Source: Candidatus Kuenenia stuttgartensis (GTDB taxonomy: Bacteria > Planctomycetota > JAKEIC01 > DYIT01). Taken from it: a stretch of 53,458 nucleotides of DNA. The stretch's first letter is position 1; each line of letters starts with the position of its first letter. Under the pieces are notes generated by a model. That model had not been told where the DNA came from, searched no databases, and was given only the letters and a program-made list of their open reading frames with translations. Made by a program: the position numbers and the translations under genes. Where the stretch lies: assembly GCA_020723505.1 (NCBI GenBank), contig DYIT01000019.1, positions 1 to 53,458 on the forward strand, given 5' to 3'. Below, in pieces: positions 8,773 to 15,942 of this stretch.

Positions 8773-10190
8773 TTCTTTTTCTTGAGCCATTCGAGGTACT
8801 TTATAAACCTGTCCAGTTCTTCGGCCGTGAAGTCGTCCGCGTGCTTGAACCGGATGTCCATGACCCTTACAAGCGACCTGGCCGCCGCCTGCCTGACCGC
8901 CTTCTCGGGGTCCCTGATTAGCTTGAGCAGGGGCTGCCCGGCCTGCTGGGCATTGAGCTTCCCTAGCGCCTGGGCTGACATTGCCCGCACCCAGGGATCG
9001 GAATCGCCGAGCTTCTCGATGAGTTTGGGCGCGAACGCGTCGCTTCCCGACGCAGCGGCCCTCAATACGCCCTCGAGCCGCATGGACGGATCGGCATGAT
9101 CCAGGAGGACGGAAATCGAGGGATCTCCGGCGCGGTTCCCGGCCTCCGCGGAAGGAGGCAAGGGCTTGAGCCTCGGACCCGAGGGCTGCTTCGGCGGGGC
9201 TTCTGATCCCTCCTTCAGGTTCTTTATTATCTCGTTCATGTCCTCCGGAGAGATGTTCACGCCGGCCGGCTGCGGCTTCGAAGACTTCGAGGGGTCCTCT
9301 GGCGGCGCCTGCTGCTCCCCGGATCCCGCGCCCGGGCGGGATCCCGGGCTCTTCGCAGGCCGGTCCTTCTCGGTCGAGCCCTGGTTCTTGTTCTCTTCCT
9401 TTTCCGGATTCTTCGAGGAGTTCACGAGCAGGAAGCCGATTACGATGAGGGCGGCGCTCACCAGCGGGAAGACCACGATGATGAACACCAGGCTCACGAC
9501 GAACTTGGCGTCGTACTTTCCCGTCCTGCGGGAGAGCCTCGAGAGGCAGCGCGGGCAGAGGACCTTGCCGTCCTTGATTTGCGCGGATCCGCTGCGCAGG
9601 TCGGCCAGCTTGAAGGACTTGTTGCACATGTCGCAGCGCACCTCGCCGGTCCCGCGGGTTGGGCTCTTCATCACGGCCCGCGTGGCGGAGGTGGCAATCT
9701 GAAGGTCGTCGGACGCAGGGGTTTTCGGAGTCAAGGGCGCAGCGGCGGCCTCGACGGGGACGGTCGCGGGCCGGGCCGGGGGCGGAACCGGGGAAGGCCT
9801 CGATTCCGGCATCTTCCTCTTGCACGTGCTGCAGAAGGCCTTCTCCCCGACCGCATAGGCCTTGCCGCCCCGCAGGTCATCGATTGATATGATGTCCCCG
9901 CAGCGGTTGCAGCGGAACTTCTTGGGCGACGACCGCCTGGTGGGGTTCTGGTCGCAGGAGGAGCAGAAAACGTTGGTCGCGAGATCGAAGGATGCCGCCC
10001 CCAGAAGCCTGTCGTTCCATACGGCGACCTGGCAGTCCTTGCATGACGTGGACGATGTAGCCTGCTCTTTCCTGGCGGCTTCAGCCGCGCATTCGTCGCA
10101 ATAGACCGCCTGGCCCGGCTTCATGTCCTCGGGCCGCGCCTTTTCGGGAGGCAGCGGTTTCCTGCATCCGTCGCAGAGACAGACAAGCAT
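8769..10190 (-). CDS. Multi-zinc-ribbon membrane protein with HEAT repeats
   Basis: A 473-residue protein, first gene of the five-gene operon. The start is the ATG of MLVCLCDGC, because a promoter-like TATAAT lies upstream at 10227-10232; the longer frame would begin inside it. The N-terminal about 225 residues hold successive CxxC pairs: CDGC/CDEC, CKDC/CSSC, CNRC/CSTC and CDMC/CPRC, giving about four zinc ribbons. A transmembrane segment follows (VVSLVFIIVVFPLVSAALIV), then a Pro/Ser/Lys-rich linker. The C-terminal HEAT-like repeats include DPWVRAMSAQALGKL and DPEKAVRQAAARSLVRV. Zinc ribbons inside and HEAT repeats outside suggest an adaptor role. Function is unknown. Confidence 0.85.
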   Translation of the reverse strand: MLVCLCDGCRKPLPPEKARPEDMKPGQAVYCDECAAEAARKEQATSSTSCKDCQVAVWNDRLLGAASFDLATNVFCSSCDQNPTRRSSPKKFRCNRCGDIISIDDLRGGKAYAVGEKAFCSTCKRKMPESRPSPVPPPARPATVPVEAAAAPLTPKTPASDDLQIATSATRAVMKSPTRGTGEVRCDMCNKSFKLADLRSGSAQIKDGKVLCPRCLSRLSRRTGKYDAKFVVSLVFIIVVFPLVSAALIVIGFLLVNSSKNPEKEENKNQGSTEKDRPAKSPGSRPGAGSGEQQAPPEDPSKSSKPQPAGVNISPEDMNEIIKNLKEGSEAPPKQPSGPRLKPLPPSAEAGNRAGDPSISVLLDHADPSMRLEGVLRAAASGSDAFAPKLIEKLGDSDPWVRAMSAQALGKLNAQQAGQPLLKLIRDPEKAVRQAAARSLVRVMDIRFKHADDFTAEELDRFIKYLEWLKKKK

Positions 10191-10226
10191 GGGAATCCGT
10201 TTCGAAAACGCTCTTCCGCATCTGTA

Positions 10227-10253
10227 ATTATATAGGAATTTTAGGTTTTTCAA
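10227..10253 (-). promoter_or_regulatory. Candidate sigma70-type promoter of the five-gene kinase operon
   Basis: Read on the minus strand: TTGAAA (10253-10248), a 15-nt spacer and TATAAT (10232-10227). This would start transcription near 10220, about 30 nt before the start codon at 10190. The spacer is short, but the -10 is a perfect match and the region is locally AT-rich. The same TTGAAA-15-TAnAAT layout occurs before the STAS gene. Confidence 0.5.
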
Positions 10254-10409
10254 AACTGGTTGCCGCGGATTGGGGGCCTTTGCGCTTTGCGCGTCCCGCG
10301 TTACGTGCCGTCATTCCGGCGGAAATTATATGGAATGAAGCAGTTACTAATAAGTGCGAAATAGTATTTACCAGACCATGGCTTTCGACACTGACAACGC
10401 TGAATAAGA

Positions 10410-10487
10410 GCTGACCACGCTGAAGGGTTCCTGATGGTTCAGTACGCACTCTTTCAGCGTTTTCAGGAATCTTTCAGCGGTCTCAGC
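10410..10487. repeat. Imperfect inverted repeat, arms of about 25 bp
   Basis: Left arm 10410-10434 (GCTGACCACGCTGAAGG...) pairs with right arm 10463-10487, which reads TCAGGAATCTTTCAGCGG on the plus strand. About 20 of 25 positions match. The loop is about 28 nt. It is extragenic and most likely a dispersed palindromic element. Confidence 0.65.
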
Positions 10488-10573
10488 GTCGAATTTGCTC
10501 CAATATTATTCTGCACTCCTTAGTAAGAACTGAAGAGGATATGAAGTTAGGAATCATGACCGAAGCCTCTGTC

Positions 10574-10603
10574 CGTCATTCCGGCGGAAGCCGGAATCCA
10601 GGA
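10574..10603 (+). repeat. ATTCCGGC hairpin repeat, copy 1
   Basis: CGTCATTCCGGCGGAAGCC followed by GGAATCCAGG. The arms ATTCCGGC and GCCGGAAT form a perfect hairpin. This is a widely dispersed bacterial extragenic repeat family, whose read-through peptides look like VIPAKAGIQ. It is inverted relative to the copy at 10828-10856. Confidence 0.8.
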
Positions 10604-10827
10604 CCCACCACTGTGAGCCGTAGGCCGTGGACCGTGGGTCGTAGACAAACGCATGCGTCGCCCGTAGACTGCGGACCGTGCAAAACAGTCGGAGGTCGAT
10701 AGTCCAAGGCCTGCCCTGAGCGAGCGCACCGAGTCGACGAGCCTGGGCGGGTCTTTGGCGCCCGCGTTCGATTCTTCTTTTACCCCGCTACCCGCCACGT
10801 GCAACGGCACTCGGAGACATGATTGGC

Positions 10828-10856
10828 CCTGGATTCCGGCTTTCGCCGGAATGACG
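10828..10856 (-). repeat. ATTCCGGC hairpin repeat, copy 2
   Basis: CCTGGATTCCGGCTTTCGCC followed by GGAATGACG. It is the reverse complement of the 10574-10603 element, differing only in the loop. Together the two copies bracket about 280 bp as an inverted pair. Confidence 0.8.
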
Positions 10857-11091
10857 CGTGGTGCTGTAGTCATGGCAATCAGCTGCCGTGATCGTCACGC
10901 CACGGCAGAGTGGGGCGACTACAGGGTATATTAGTCTTTCATGATAGGCGGCATCTTCTTTACTGGCTCGGCCGGCAGGCACGGTTTCATGCAACTCAGC
11001 GGCCTGGGACATTATCGAAAATCCAGGCGTGAACTTGACTGAAGTCAATCGTTGAAATAAGGATCCGAGTCGCAACCTGGACCACCTGGGG

Positions 11092-11580
11092 CTAGGCAGC
11101 CCCCCCGTTTTCCTCGCCGGACATGGCTTCCTTCTTGAAGTTGTCTATGAGATTCCTCTGGTATTCGAGGATCTCGTCCACCTGCTCCTGGGTCAGGAAG
11201 CCTTTCTTTATCATGATTTCGCCGAGCCGCAGGAAGATTCCCAGGCTCTCGATCTTGGCCTGTTCCCGTATGCAATCGTCCACTTCGGCGCGCTTGACGA
11301 GCTTCAGGTTGACGGCGATTTGGCCGATGAGGAGGTCCTTGAGCTTCACGTCCGTGTTGTCCGCCTTCCGGTTGAGCTTCTGGCGCTGGATTTCGAGCGC
11401 GAGGTCGAGCTCCTCCTCGTCGAGGAATTCCTTTTCGAGCAGGATTAGTCCAAGGTGCTTCGGGGTCTTGCTCTTCTCGTACTTCTCCTGGGCCTTCAGG
11501 CACTCACCCAGCTGTTTTTCGCTGATGAATCCCTTTTCCACGGCTATCTGGCCCAGCAGCAAATCGGATCTCGAGGGCAT
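11092..11580 (-). CDS. Four-repeat MshEN/GspE-N-like protein
   Basis: A 162-residue cytoplasmic protein. The start is the ATG of MPSRSDLLLG, which has a GGAG 8 nt upstream; an upstream in-frame ATG at 11655 lacks this. The chain is four similar helical units: LLLGQIAVEKGFISEKQL (7-24), LGLILLEKEFLDEEEL (43-58), LLIGQIAVNLKLVKRAEV (83-100) and LGEIMIKKGFLTQEQV (119-134). This is the pattern of the N-terminal domain of GspE/PilB/MshE ATPases, which in MshE binds cyclic di-GMP. No ATPase follows, so it is a free-standing module. It lies 87 bp downstream of the STAS gene, probably in the same transcript. Similar units start both FGE kinases of this window. Confidence 0.8.
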   Translation of the reverse strand: MPSRSDLLLGQIAVEKGFISEKQLGECLKAQEKYEKSKTPKHLGLILLEKEFLDEEELDLALEIQRQKLNRKADNTDVKLKDLLIGQIAVNLKLVKRAEVDDCIREQAKIESLGIFLRLGEIMIKKGFLTQEQVDEILEYQRNLIDNFKKEAMSGEENGGAA

Positions 11581-11667
11581 CTGCGCATCTCCGGTCGCGT
11601 TCGACTCTTGCAAAGAGCTGCATTCGATTCTATGCGGCAACGGCCCTCTTTTCAAGGCCGTTCGCCG

Positions 11668-12594
11668 CTATTCCCCGGGCTCCTCCTCGGCTTTCTTGAC
11701 GAGCTTCAGTATCTGGCCGCCCATCGGCAGCGTGACTATTTCCATCTCGTCCACGAGCCCCCGGATTACCTGCAGGGTCTCGGCTATGCGCGGCGACGCC
11801 TTGCGGTCGAACATGTTGTCGGCGACCTTGATTGCCGCGCGGAACTCCTTCGCATCCGCGACGAGATATATGACGAACACCTCCCTGCCGTTGGCGCCGC
11901 CCATGGAAAGCACGGTCGCGGTCTCGTCGAGCATCTGGTTTATCCTCTGTATCGAGGCTTCAGAGTACTTCCGGAGCTCGAGAAGGCCCGCCGCGGTCGC
12001 CCTGAGCCCCTTGGCCATCTCGGGGGACGCGGGCAGGGTGAGCTCCGCATGCAGGGGCCGGTCGATTTTATAGCCCTTGATCTTGCCTTCCTTCTTCACG
12101 GAGAAATACGTGGCGCACCTCGGGCAGCTGAAGTAACCGTCCGAGGGGATCTCAATCTTCCTCCCACAGCCGATGCACTGGATGAACAGCGGATACAACC
12201 TCGCCTGCGGGGCGGCCGGGGCGGCGGGCTTGCGGCCGAACCTGGCCTTCAAGTCATCGAGCGCGGACTTGACGTCCGGGTAGGTCCTGAGCACGTCGAG
12301 TATGCCGAGCATCTTGAACAGGTTCAGGATTTTCGCCGGAAGCGCGACCATGGAGTACTCGCCGCCCGCGGCCTGGAACTCCGTGGCCATCTTGATGAGC
12401 ACGCCCATGCCCGAGGAGTTGACGTAGCGAAGATCCGTCCCGTCGATGACGACGAAGGACGGCTCTCCCGTCAGGTAGGTCTCGACTGCGGACTTGAACT
12501 TCGGCAGGGTGTTGGCGTCGATGGATCCGGAAATCGTGCCGACCTTGACCTCGATTCCGCCGACCGACCGGTTTTCGAAGCTGAGGTTTAGAAT
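11668..12594 (-). CDS. STAS / zinc ribbon / degenerate anti-sigma-kinase-like fusion
   Basis: The ATG at 12408 cuts a STAS domain in half; the frame stays open to 12634. I place the start at ATT 12594, preceded by GGGGGAGAAGGCC, a strong ribosome site; CTG 12609 is the alternative. The resulting 308-residue protein has a STAS domain (1-115) with the phosphorylation-loop signature DLRYVNSSGMG (Ser60/Ser61), typical of anti-sigma antagonists. A zinc ribbon follows (Cys140, 143, 157, 160). The C-terminal domain (about 183-300) begins HAELTLPASPEMAKGLR, like RsbW-type GHKL kinases. Its N-box has Val228 where Asn is expected four after Glu224, and the G-box is only DNMFD. ATP binding is therefore doubtful. 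It looks like a partner-switch antagonist fused to an inactivated kinase-like domain. Confidence 0.75.
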   Translation of the reverse strand: MLNLSFENRSVGGIEVKVGTISGSIDANTLPKFKSAVETYLTGEPSFVVIDGTDLRYVNSSGMGVLIKMATEFQAAGGEYSMVALPAKILNLFKMLGILDVLRTYPDVKSALDDLKARFGRKPAAPAAPQARLYPLFIQCIGCGRKIEIPSDGYFSCPRCATYFSVKKEGKIKGYKIDRPLHAELTLPASPEMAKGLRATAAGLLELRKYSEASIQRINQMLDETATVLSMGGANGREVFVIYLVADAKEFRAAIKVADNMFDRKASPRIAETLQVIRGLVDEMEIVTLPMGGQILKLVKKAEEEPGE

Positions 12595-12638
12595 GGCCTT
12601 CTCCCCCAGACTGCTTGAAAGTCCCCCGGAACCGTGTT

Positions 12639-12665
12639 ATTTTATGAATCTGACCGGTATTTCAA
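12639..12665 (-). promoter_or_regulatory. Candidate promoter of the STAS-fusion gene
   Basis: On the minus strand: TTGAAA (12665-12660), 15-nt spacer, TAAAAT (12644-12639). Transcription would begin near 12632, downstream of the in-frame stop at 12637. That agrees with a non-ATG start at 12609 or 12594 rather than a longer protein. Confidence 0.45.
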
Positions 12666-12844
12666 CGCTAGCAGAAAATACGGGAACGGTCAATAGCGGG
12701 TTTGACCACCGGCATGAGAACTAATCAAACCCGGCAGGAATCCGACTGTAGGAGCCGCTGAAACATTATTCTGTGGGAGCCGCCGATTCCAGAGTTCGTC
12801 CGAGGCGGCGATATATATATAGTATTCATTCAAGGCGCATAGCC

Positions 12845-13273
12845 ATGCCCAAACCGGACAAGGACGAGCCTGAGCCCATGAATCCCAAGGAAGCCAGCAG
12901 GCTCATCGGCACCAGAAAGCAGACAGGCAAGACTGGACCCGCTCCGCTGGCGCCGAAAGCGCCGGCCGCGAAGCCCGCGGCCCCGGCAGGCCCGGAACCG
13001 AAGACCGGTCATGCCGCGGAACCCGTCCCTCCCAAGGCCGCCGCTCCGAAGCCGGAAAAACCTGCCGCGGACCCCAGGAAGGCATGCGCGGACGCGGCGG
13101 ATTCAATCGAGGCCAGGCAGGTGCCCGCGGACGAGATAGTGGATTTGTTCCAGCGAACCCCGGAGCTTCTGACAGCCGAATGGATTAAAGCGAACAACGA
13201 GGAGAAGCCCCTCAAGGCGAAAAGGGTTTCCCTGGCCGAGATCCAAACGGTCATCGGCAGCAAGGCGAAGTAG
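12845..13273 (+). CDS. Small Pro/Ala-rich protein of unknown function
   Basis: A 142-residue protein with the start at ATG 12845 (MPKPDKDEPEPMNPKEASRL); residues upstream in the frame look non-coding. Residues about 30-85 are a disordered Ala/Pro/Lys linker (KAPAAKPAAPAGPEPK). A short ordered C-terminal part (about 95-142: EARQVPADEIVDLFQRTPEL, then KAKRVSLAEIQTVIGSK) may be helical. There is no membrane segment or known motif. It sits 30 nt upstream of the RNase III gene on the same strand, so it may be co-transcribed and RNA-related, but this is only context. Confidence 0.65.
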   Translation: MPKPDKDEPEPMNPKEASRLIGTRKQTGKTGPAPLAPKAPAAKPAAPAGPEPKTGHAAEPVPPKAAAPKPEKPAADPRKACADAADSIEARQVPADEIVDLFQRTPELLTAEWIKANNEEKPLKAKRVSLAEIQTVIGSKAK

Positions 13274-13303
13274 CGCGCGGACATGCGCTGAGGGAGTCGG
13301 GAA

Positions 13304-14203
13304 TTGAGCGTGTCTACTAGCGATTTGACGGGCGACATGCCGGATGGAATCGAGGCCAGGCTCGGATACTCCTTCGCCGACAGGGAACTGCTGGGCACAG
13401 CGCTCACGCACACGTCACTCAGGGATTCATGCGTCCCGACCAACGAGAGGCTCGAGTTCCTCGGCGACGCGGTCATCGGTTTCGTGATATCCGAGCATCT
13501 TTTCAGGAAGATGCCCGGTTTCGACGAAGGGATTCTGACGGGCATCAAGTCCGTGGTCGTGAGCGCCAAGACCCTCGCCTCGGTCGCCAAGGGGCTTGGA
13601 TTCGAGGAGTTCATCAAGGTCGGCCGCGGGCTCACGGGGATGGGCGGGCTTTCGGACTCGGTCCTGGCGGACGCGTTCGAGGCTGTGGTGGCCGCCGTAT
13701 ACCTCGATTCCGGCATCGACCGGGCGTCCGGGCTGGTGCTGCGCCTGCTCGCGCCGAGGATTGACGCTTTCCTCGAGGAGAAGATCGACAGGAACTTCAA
13801 GTCCCTGCTGCAGAACCTGGCGCAGAGGCACTTCAAGGCGACGCCGAAGTACAGCGTCGTGTCCGAGGAAGGGCCGGACCACGGCAAGATGTTCGAGGTG
13901 GTCGCGAAGGTCGGGCGGAGGAAGTTCCCCACGGGCAGGGGGAGGAGCAAGAAGGAGGCCGAGCAGAACGCGGCCGAACACGCTTACGAGATACTCGCGG
14001 AAAGGGTATCCTCGAAGGACGGGAAGGCTAATCCTGCAGCGCTGCAGTGTGAAAGCAGTCGTGAAGGGAAATCCCAACGGCCAAATCATGACGCAGCCGA
14101 GCCGCAGCCAAAACGCTGCGTAGAATCTCGAAGACCCGCCGAAGTCCAGGCTTCTACGTTCAAGACGAAGGCGGGCCAACCACCAATAGACAAAGCCCAA
14201 TGA
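13304..14203 (+). CDS. rnc: Ribonuclease III with repeat-derived C-terminal tail
   Basis: A 299-residue double-strand-specific endoribonuclease. The proposed start is TTG 13304, with GGAG about 10 nt upstream. The catalytic domain carries the RNase III signature ERLEFLGDAV (48-57) and the second acidic site DAFEAVVAAVYLD. A dsRNA-binding domain follows (about 165-235), with the GRSKKEAEQNAAEHAY ending typical of the family. Usual RNase III proteins end near here (about 225-240 residues). This one runs on for about 60 residues, whose DNA (14069-14144) matches the dispersed repeat at the start of the window. The tail is therefore probably a captured repeat, not a functional domain. It should act in rRNA and mRNA processing. 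Confidence 0.95.
   Translation: MSVSTSDLTGDMPDGIEARLGYSFADRELLGTALTHTSLRDSCVPTNERLEFLGDAVIGFVISEHLFRKMPGFDEGILTGIKSVVVSAKTLASVAKGLGFEEFIKVGRGLTGMGGLSDSVLADAFEAVVAAVYLDSGIDRASGLVLRLLAPRIDAFLEEKIDRNFKSLLQNLAQRHFKATPKYSVVSEEGPDHGKMFEVVAKVGRRKFPTGRGRSKKEAEQNAAEHAYEILAERVSSKDGKANPAALQCESSREGKSQRPNHDAAEPQPKRCVESRRPAEVQASTFKTKAGQPPIDKAQ
14069..14144 (+). repeat. Dispersed repeat copy B, inside the 3' end of rnc
   Basis: It matches the reverse complement of window positions 1-100, sharing ACGCAGCCGAGCCGCA, CGCTGCG, AATCTCGAAGAC and CGCCGAAG. A hairpin is formed by ACGCAGC (14091-14097) and GCTGCGT (14115-14121). It is translated in frame as part of the RNase III tail. Confidence 0.75.
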
Positions 14204-14385
14204 AATACCGGCTTCCGGTTTTCAATATGCGGATCTTCGAGTTATAGTCACTTGGCAAGAATGTTATTGTAGAAATTGAAAAGAATCAGAGGAAGGCACG
14301 TGCGGAGCGCGTGATATAACCCGGACGAGCCTCTTTCTGCATCCCAGTTTGGTTCCGGCCTGTCCGGGTTGTGATGGAGGTGGTT
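14204..14385. other. Spacer between rnc and the membrane protein
   Basis: About 180 bp. It holds an AT-rich stretch (AATGTTATTGTAGAAATTG, 14259-14277) and then the 64-bp repeat at 14308-14371, whose right arm abuts the next coding region. Confidence 0.5.
14308..14371 (+). repeat. 64-bp dispersed hairpin repeat, copy 1
   Basis: Runs from GCGCGTGATATAACCCGGAC to GGTTCCGGCCTGTCCGGGTT and is closely matched by 24297-24360. The ends AACCCGGAC and GTCCGGGTT are complementary, so the unit can fold as a long hairpin. Both copies sit in spacers just outside coding regions. Confidence 0.75.
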
Positions 14386-15168
14386 TTGGATTCGATATTG
14401 TCATCGGGCGTGTGGTTTCTCCTGTTCTGCGGGCTCACGTTCGTTCTGCACGAGGTGTACGGCCCGCTCCTCAAGAGGCAGGCGTTCAAGGTGTTCACGC
14501 TGCCGGGCCTTGCGACAATTCTGGCGTTCAAGCTCCTGTGCTGCTACATGACCGGAACCAAGGTCGAGGAGACGAGGCTGCTCGCTGACGACAAGGAGAT
14601 AATCAAGCACGGCGAGCCGAGGATAGGATGGCCTGGGCGCCTCGTGATTGCAGTGGTGCCGTTCTTCTGCATGCTTCTCCTGTTCTGCGTCATCAACGCG
14701 GCGCTTGGGAAGCCGGTCGTCATTCCCGAGCCCCTGCCGGAGTTCAAGACGCTGTTCAAGCAGCCGGGCGCGTTCTTCGGGACGTTCCTGGATTTCATCC
14801 TCTGGTTCTTCTCGGGCCTGGTCGAGCGGGGCAGGCACGGCTGGGGGCTGTGGATAATGATTGCCCTCGGCCTGAACCTCATACTTGCGGTCGCGCCTAC
14901 GCTCAGGGACTTCAAGTACATCATCATTGCGGCCGCGGCGGTGTTCCTTGTCGCGGCCGGCGCCAAGGCGCTCGGAATCGGCGTGACCGGCAGGACCGAG
15001 GCGAACTCGTTCATATACGCCTACGTTGACGGCCTCGGGACGAACGTGAAGTTCCTGCTGGGCCTTGGCCTGATATGGCTCGCGGCATCGGCGATTACGG
15101 TGGGGTCCTGGAGGCTGTACCTGACCGCGGCCGAGAAGAACAAGAAGAAGGACGACAAGAAGAAGTGA
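14386..15168 (+). CDS. Polytopic membrane protein of unknown function
   Basis: About 260 residues with roughly seven hydrophobic helices, such as WFLLFCGLTFVLHEV, LVIAVVPFFCMLLLFCVIN, YIIIAAAAVFLVAAGAKALG and FLLGLGLIWLAASAITVG. The tail is highly basic (KNKKKDDKKK). The start is uncertain: TTG 14386 has GGAGG 5 nt upstream, while GTG 14371 and ATG 14374 are in frame but have no ribosome site. The first helix contains LHEVYG, faintly like the HExxH region of M50 proteases, but the second histidine is missing, so I do not call it a protease. It is followed by another membrane protein in the same orientation. Confidence 0.75.
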   Translation: MDSILSSGVWFLLFCGLTFVLHEVYGPLLKRQAFKVFTLPGLATILAFKLLCCYMTGTKVEETRLLADDKEIIKHGEPRIGWPGRLVIAVVPFFCMLLLFCVINAALGKPVVIPEPLPEFKTLFKQPGAFFGTFLDFILWFFSGLVERGRHGWGLWIMIALGLNLILAVAPTLRDFKYIIIAAAAVFLVAAGAKALGIGVTGRTEANSFIYAYVDGLGTNVKFLLGLGLIWLAASAITVGSWRLYLTAAEKNKKKDDKKK

Positions 15169-15228
15169 GGCGCCGGTTTCCCGAGGCCTGCCCCGGGCGA
15201 CCGCGCTTCCGCATTGAAGACGACGAAC

Positions 15229-15942
15229 ATGAGCGGAGAAAAAGAATCCCAATCCAAGGGAGAGGAGAAATCCCGTGATAAGGACATCGACAGCGTCGTG
15301 ATAAGGTCATGGCCCAAAGCCGTGCTGCTCTATCCGCTTCTCGGTGCGTCGGTGCTGTTCGGCTTCCTGTCCATGGGATCCGCTCCGGAGAAATCGAGCG
15401 GCACCATGGGGCTCGTGTTCCTGATTATTCTCGGAGTGAACCTGTTCGTGATGACGTTCGAGTTCAACAGGATAAAGAGCATCGCGCTGTTCTTCTTCGT
15501 TGTGGCGTTCATATTCGCGGCGCTGTTCATATCTGCCAAGACCGACATTTCGATACTCGGCTGGCTCAGGGAGGCCATGGCGGGCGTGAAGGCATGGGCC
15601 AACTCCTCCTTCTATTTCGGCGTTGCGATTGTGCTGGGGGTGCTCTTCATCTTCATGTTCGCCCATACGCGGATAAACTACTGGGAAGTCACGAGCAACG
15701 AGCTCATCCATCACCGCGGGATGCTCGGCGACGTGGAGCGCTTCCCGGCGCCGAACGTGCGGATAACCAAGGAAATCAACGACATCTTCGAGTTCGGCCT
15801 TCTCTGGTCCGGCTCGCTCGTGATAGTCCCTGCTTCCGAAAAGAAGGCGATAATCCTCGAGACCGTGCCCAGAATCAACGAGGTCGAAAGGAAGCTCAAG
15901 GCCGTGCTCAGCGAAATCGCGGTGGATATAAAGGGGGATTAA
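15229..15942 (+). CDS. Membrane protein with C-terminal PH-like domain
   Basis: About 237 residues from ATG 15229 (MSGEKESQSK); TTG 15214 is an alternative start. After a charged N-terminus there are four likely membrane helices (AVLLYPLLGASVLFGFLSM, LVFLIILGVNLFVMTFEF, IALFFFVVAFIFAALFIS, FYFGVAIVLGVLFIFMFA). A soluble C-terminal part follows. The sequence INYWEVTSNELIHHRGMLG leading into ERFPAPNVRITKEI resembles bacterial bPH domains, which carry a similar W.vt..el..r.G.. start. The stop codon lies exactly at the edge of an inverted-repeat element (15941-16079). Function is unknown; it is probably paired with the preceding membrane protein. Confidence 0.75.
   Translation: MSGEKESQSKGEEKSRDKDIDSVVIRSWPKAVLLYPLLGASVLFGFLSMGSAPEKSSGTMGLVFLIILGVNLFVMTFEFNRIKSIALFFFVVAFIFAALFISAKTDISILGWLREAMAGVKAWANSSFYFGVAIVLGVLFIFMFAHTRINYWEVTSNELIHHRGMLGDVERFPAPNVRITKEINDIFEFGLLWSGSLVIVPASEKKAIILETVPRINEVERKLKAVLSEIAVDIKGD

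Larger units (their letters stand above)
10254..11091. other. Gene-free spacer filled with dispersed repeats
   Basis: About 840 bp without a credible gene. It contains an imperfect inverted repeat of GCTGACC...TTCCTGA type (10410-10487) and two oppositely oriented ATTCCGGC hairpins (10574-10603 and 10828-10856). Between them, near 10616-10680, is a simple GTGGACCGTGGGTCGTAGAC-like stretch. Short open frames here are translated repeats. Confidence 0.7.

Noticed and set aside
8773-9825. N-terminal extension of the cyclase-like frame
   Set aside because: It lies over the zinc-ribbon gene in another frame. The ATGA start at 8772 leads directly into a standard membrane anchor.
10547-11075. Short minus-strand open frames of about 100 codons
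   Set aside because: Their peptides are translations of the ATTCCGGC repeats (IPAKAGIQ-like) and neighbouring simple sequence, without ribosome sites.
14386-15168. Possible M50 metalloprotease from LHEVYG in the first helix
   Set aside because: The second histidine of HExxH and the distal aspartate motif are missing.
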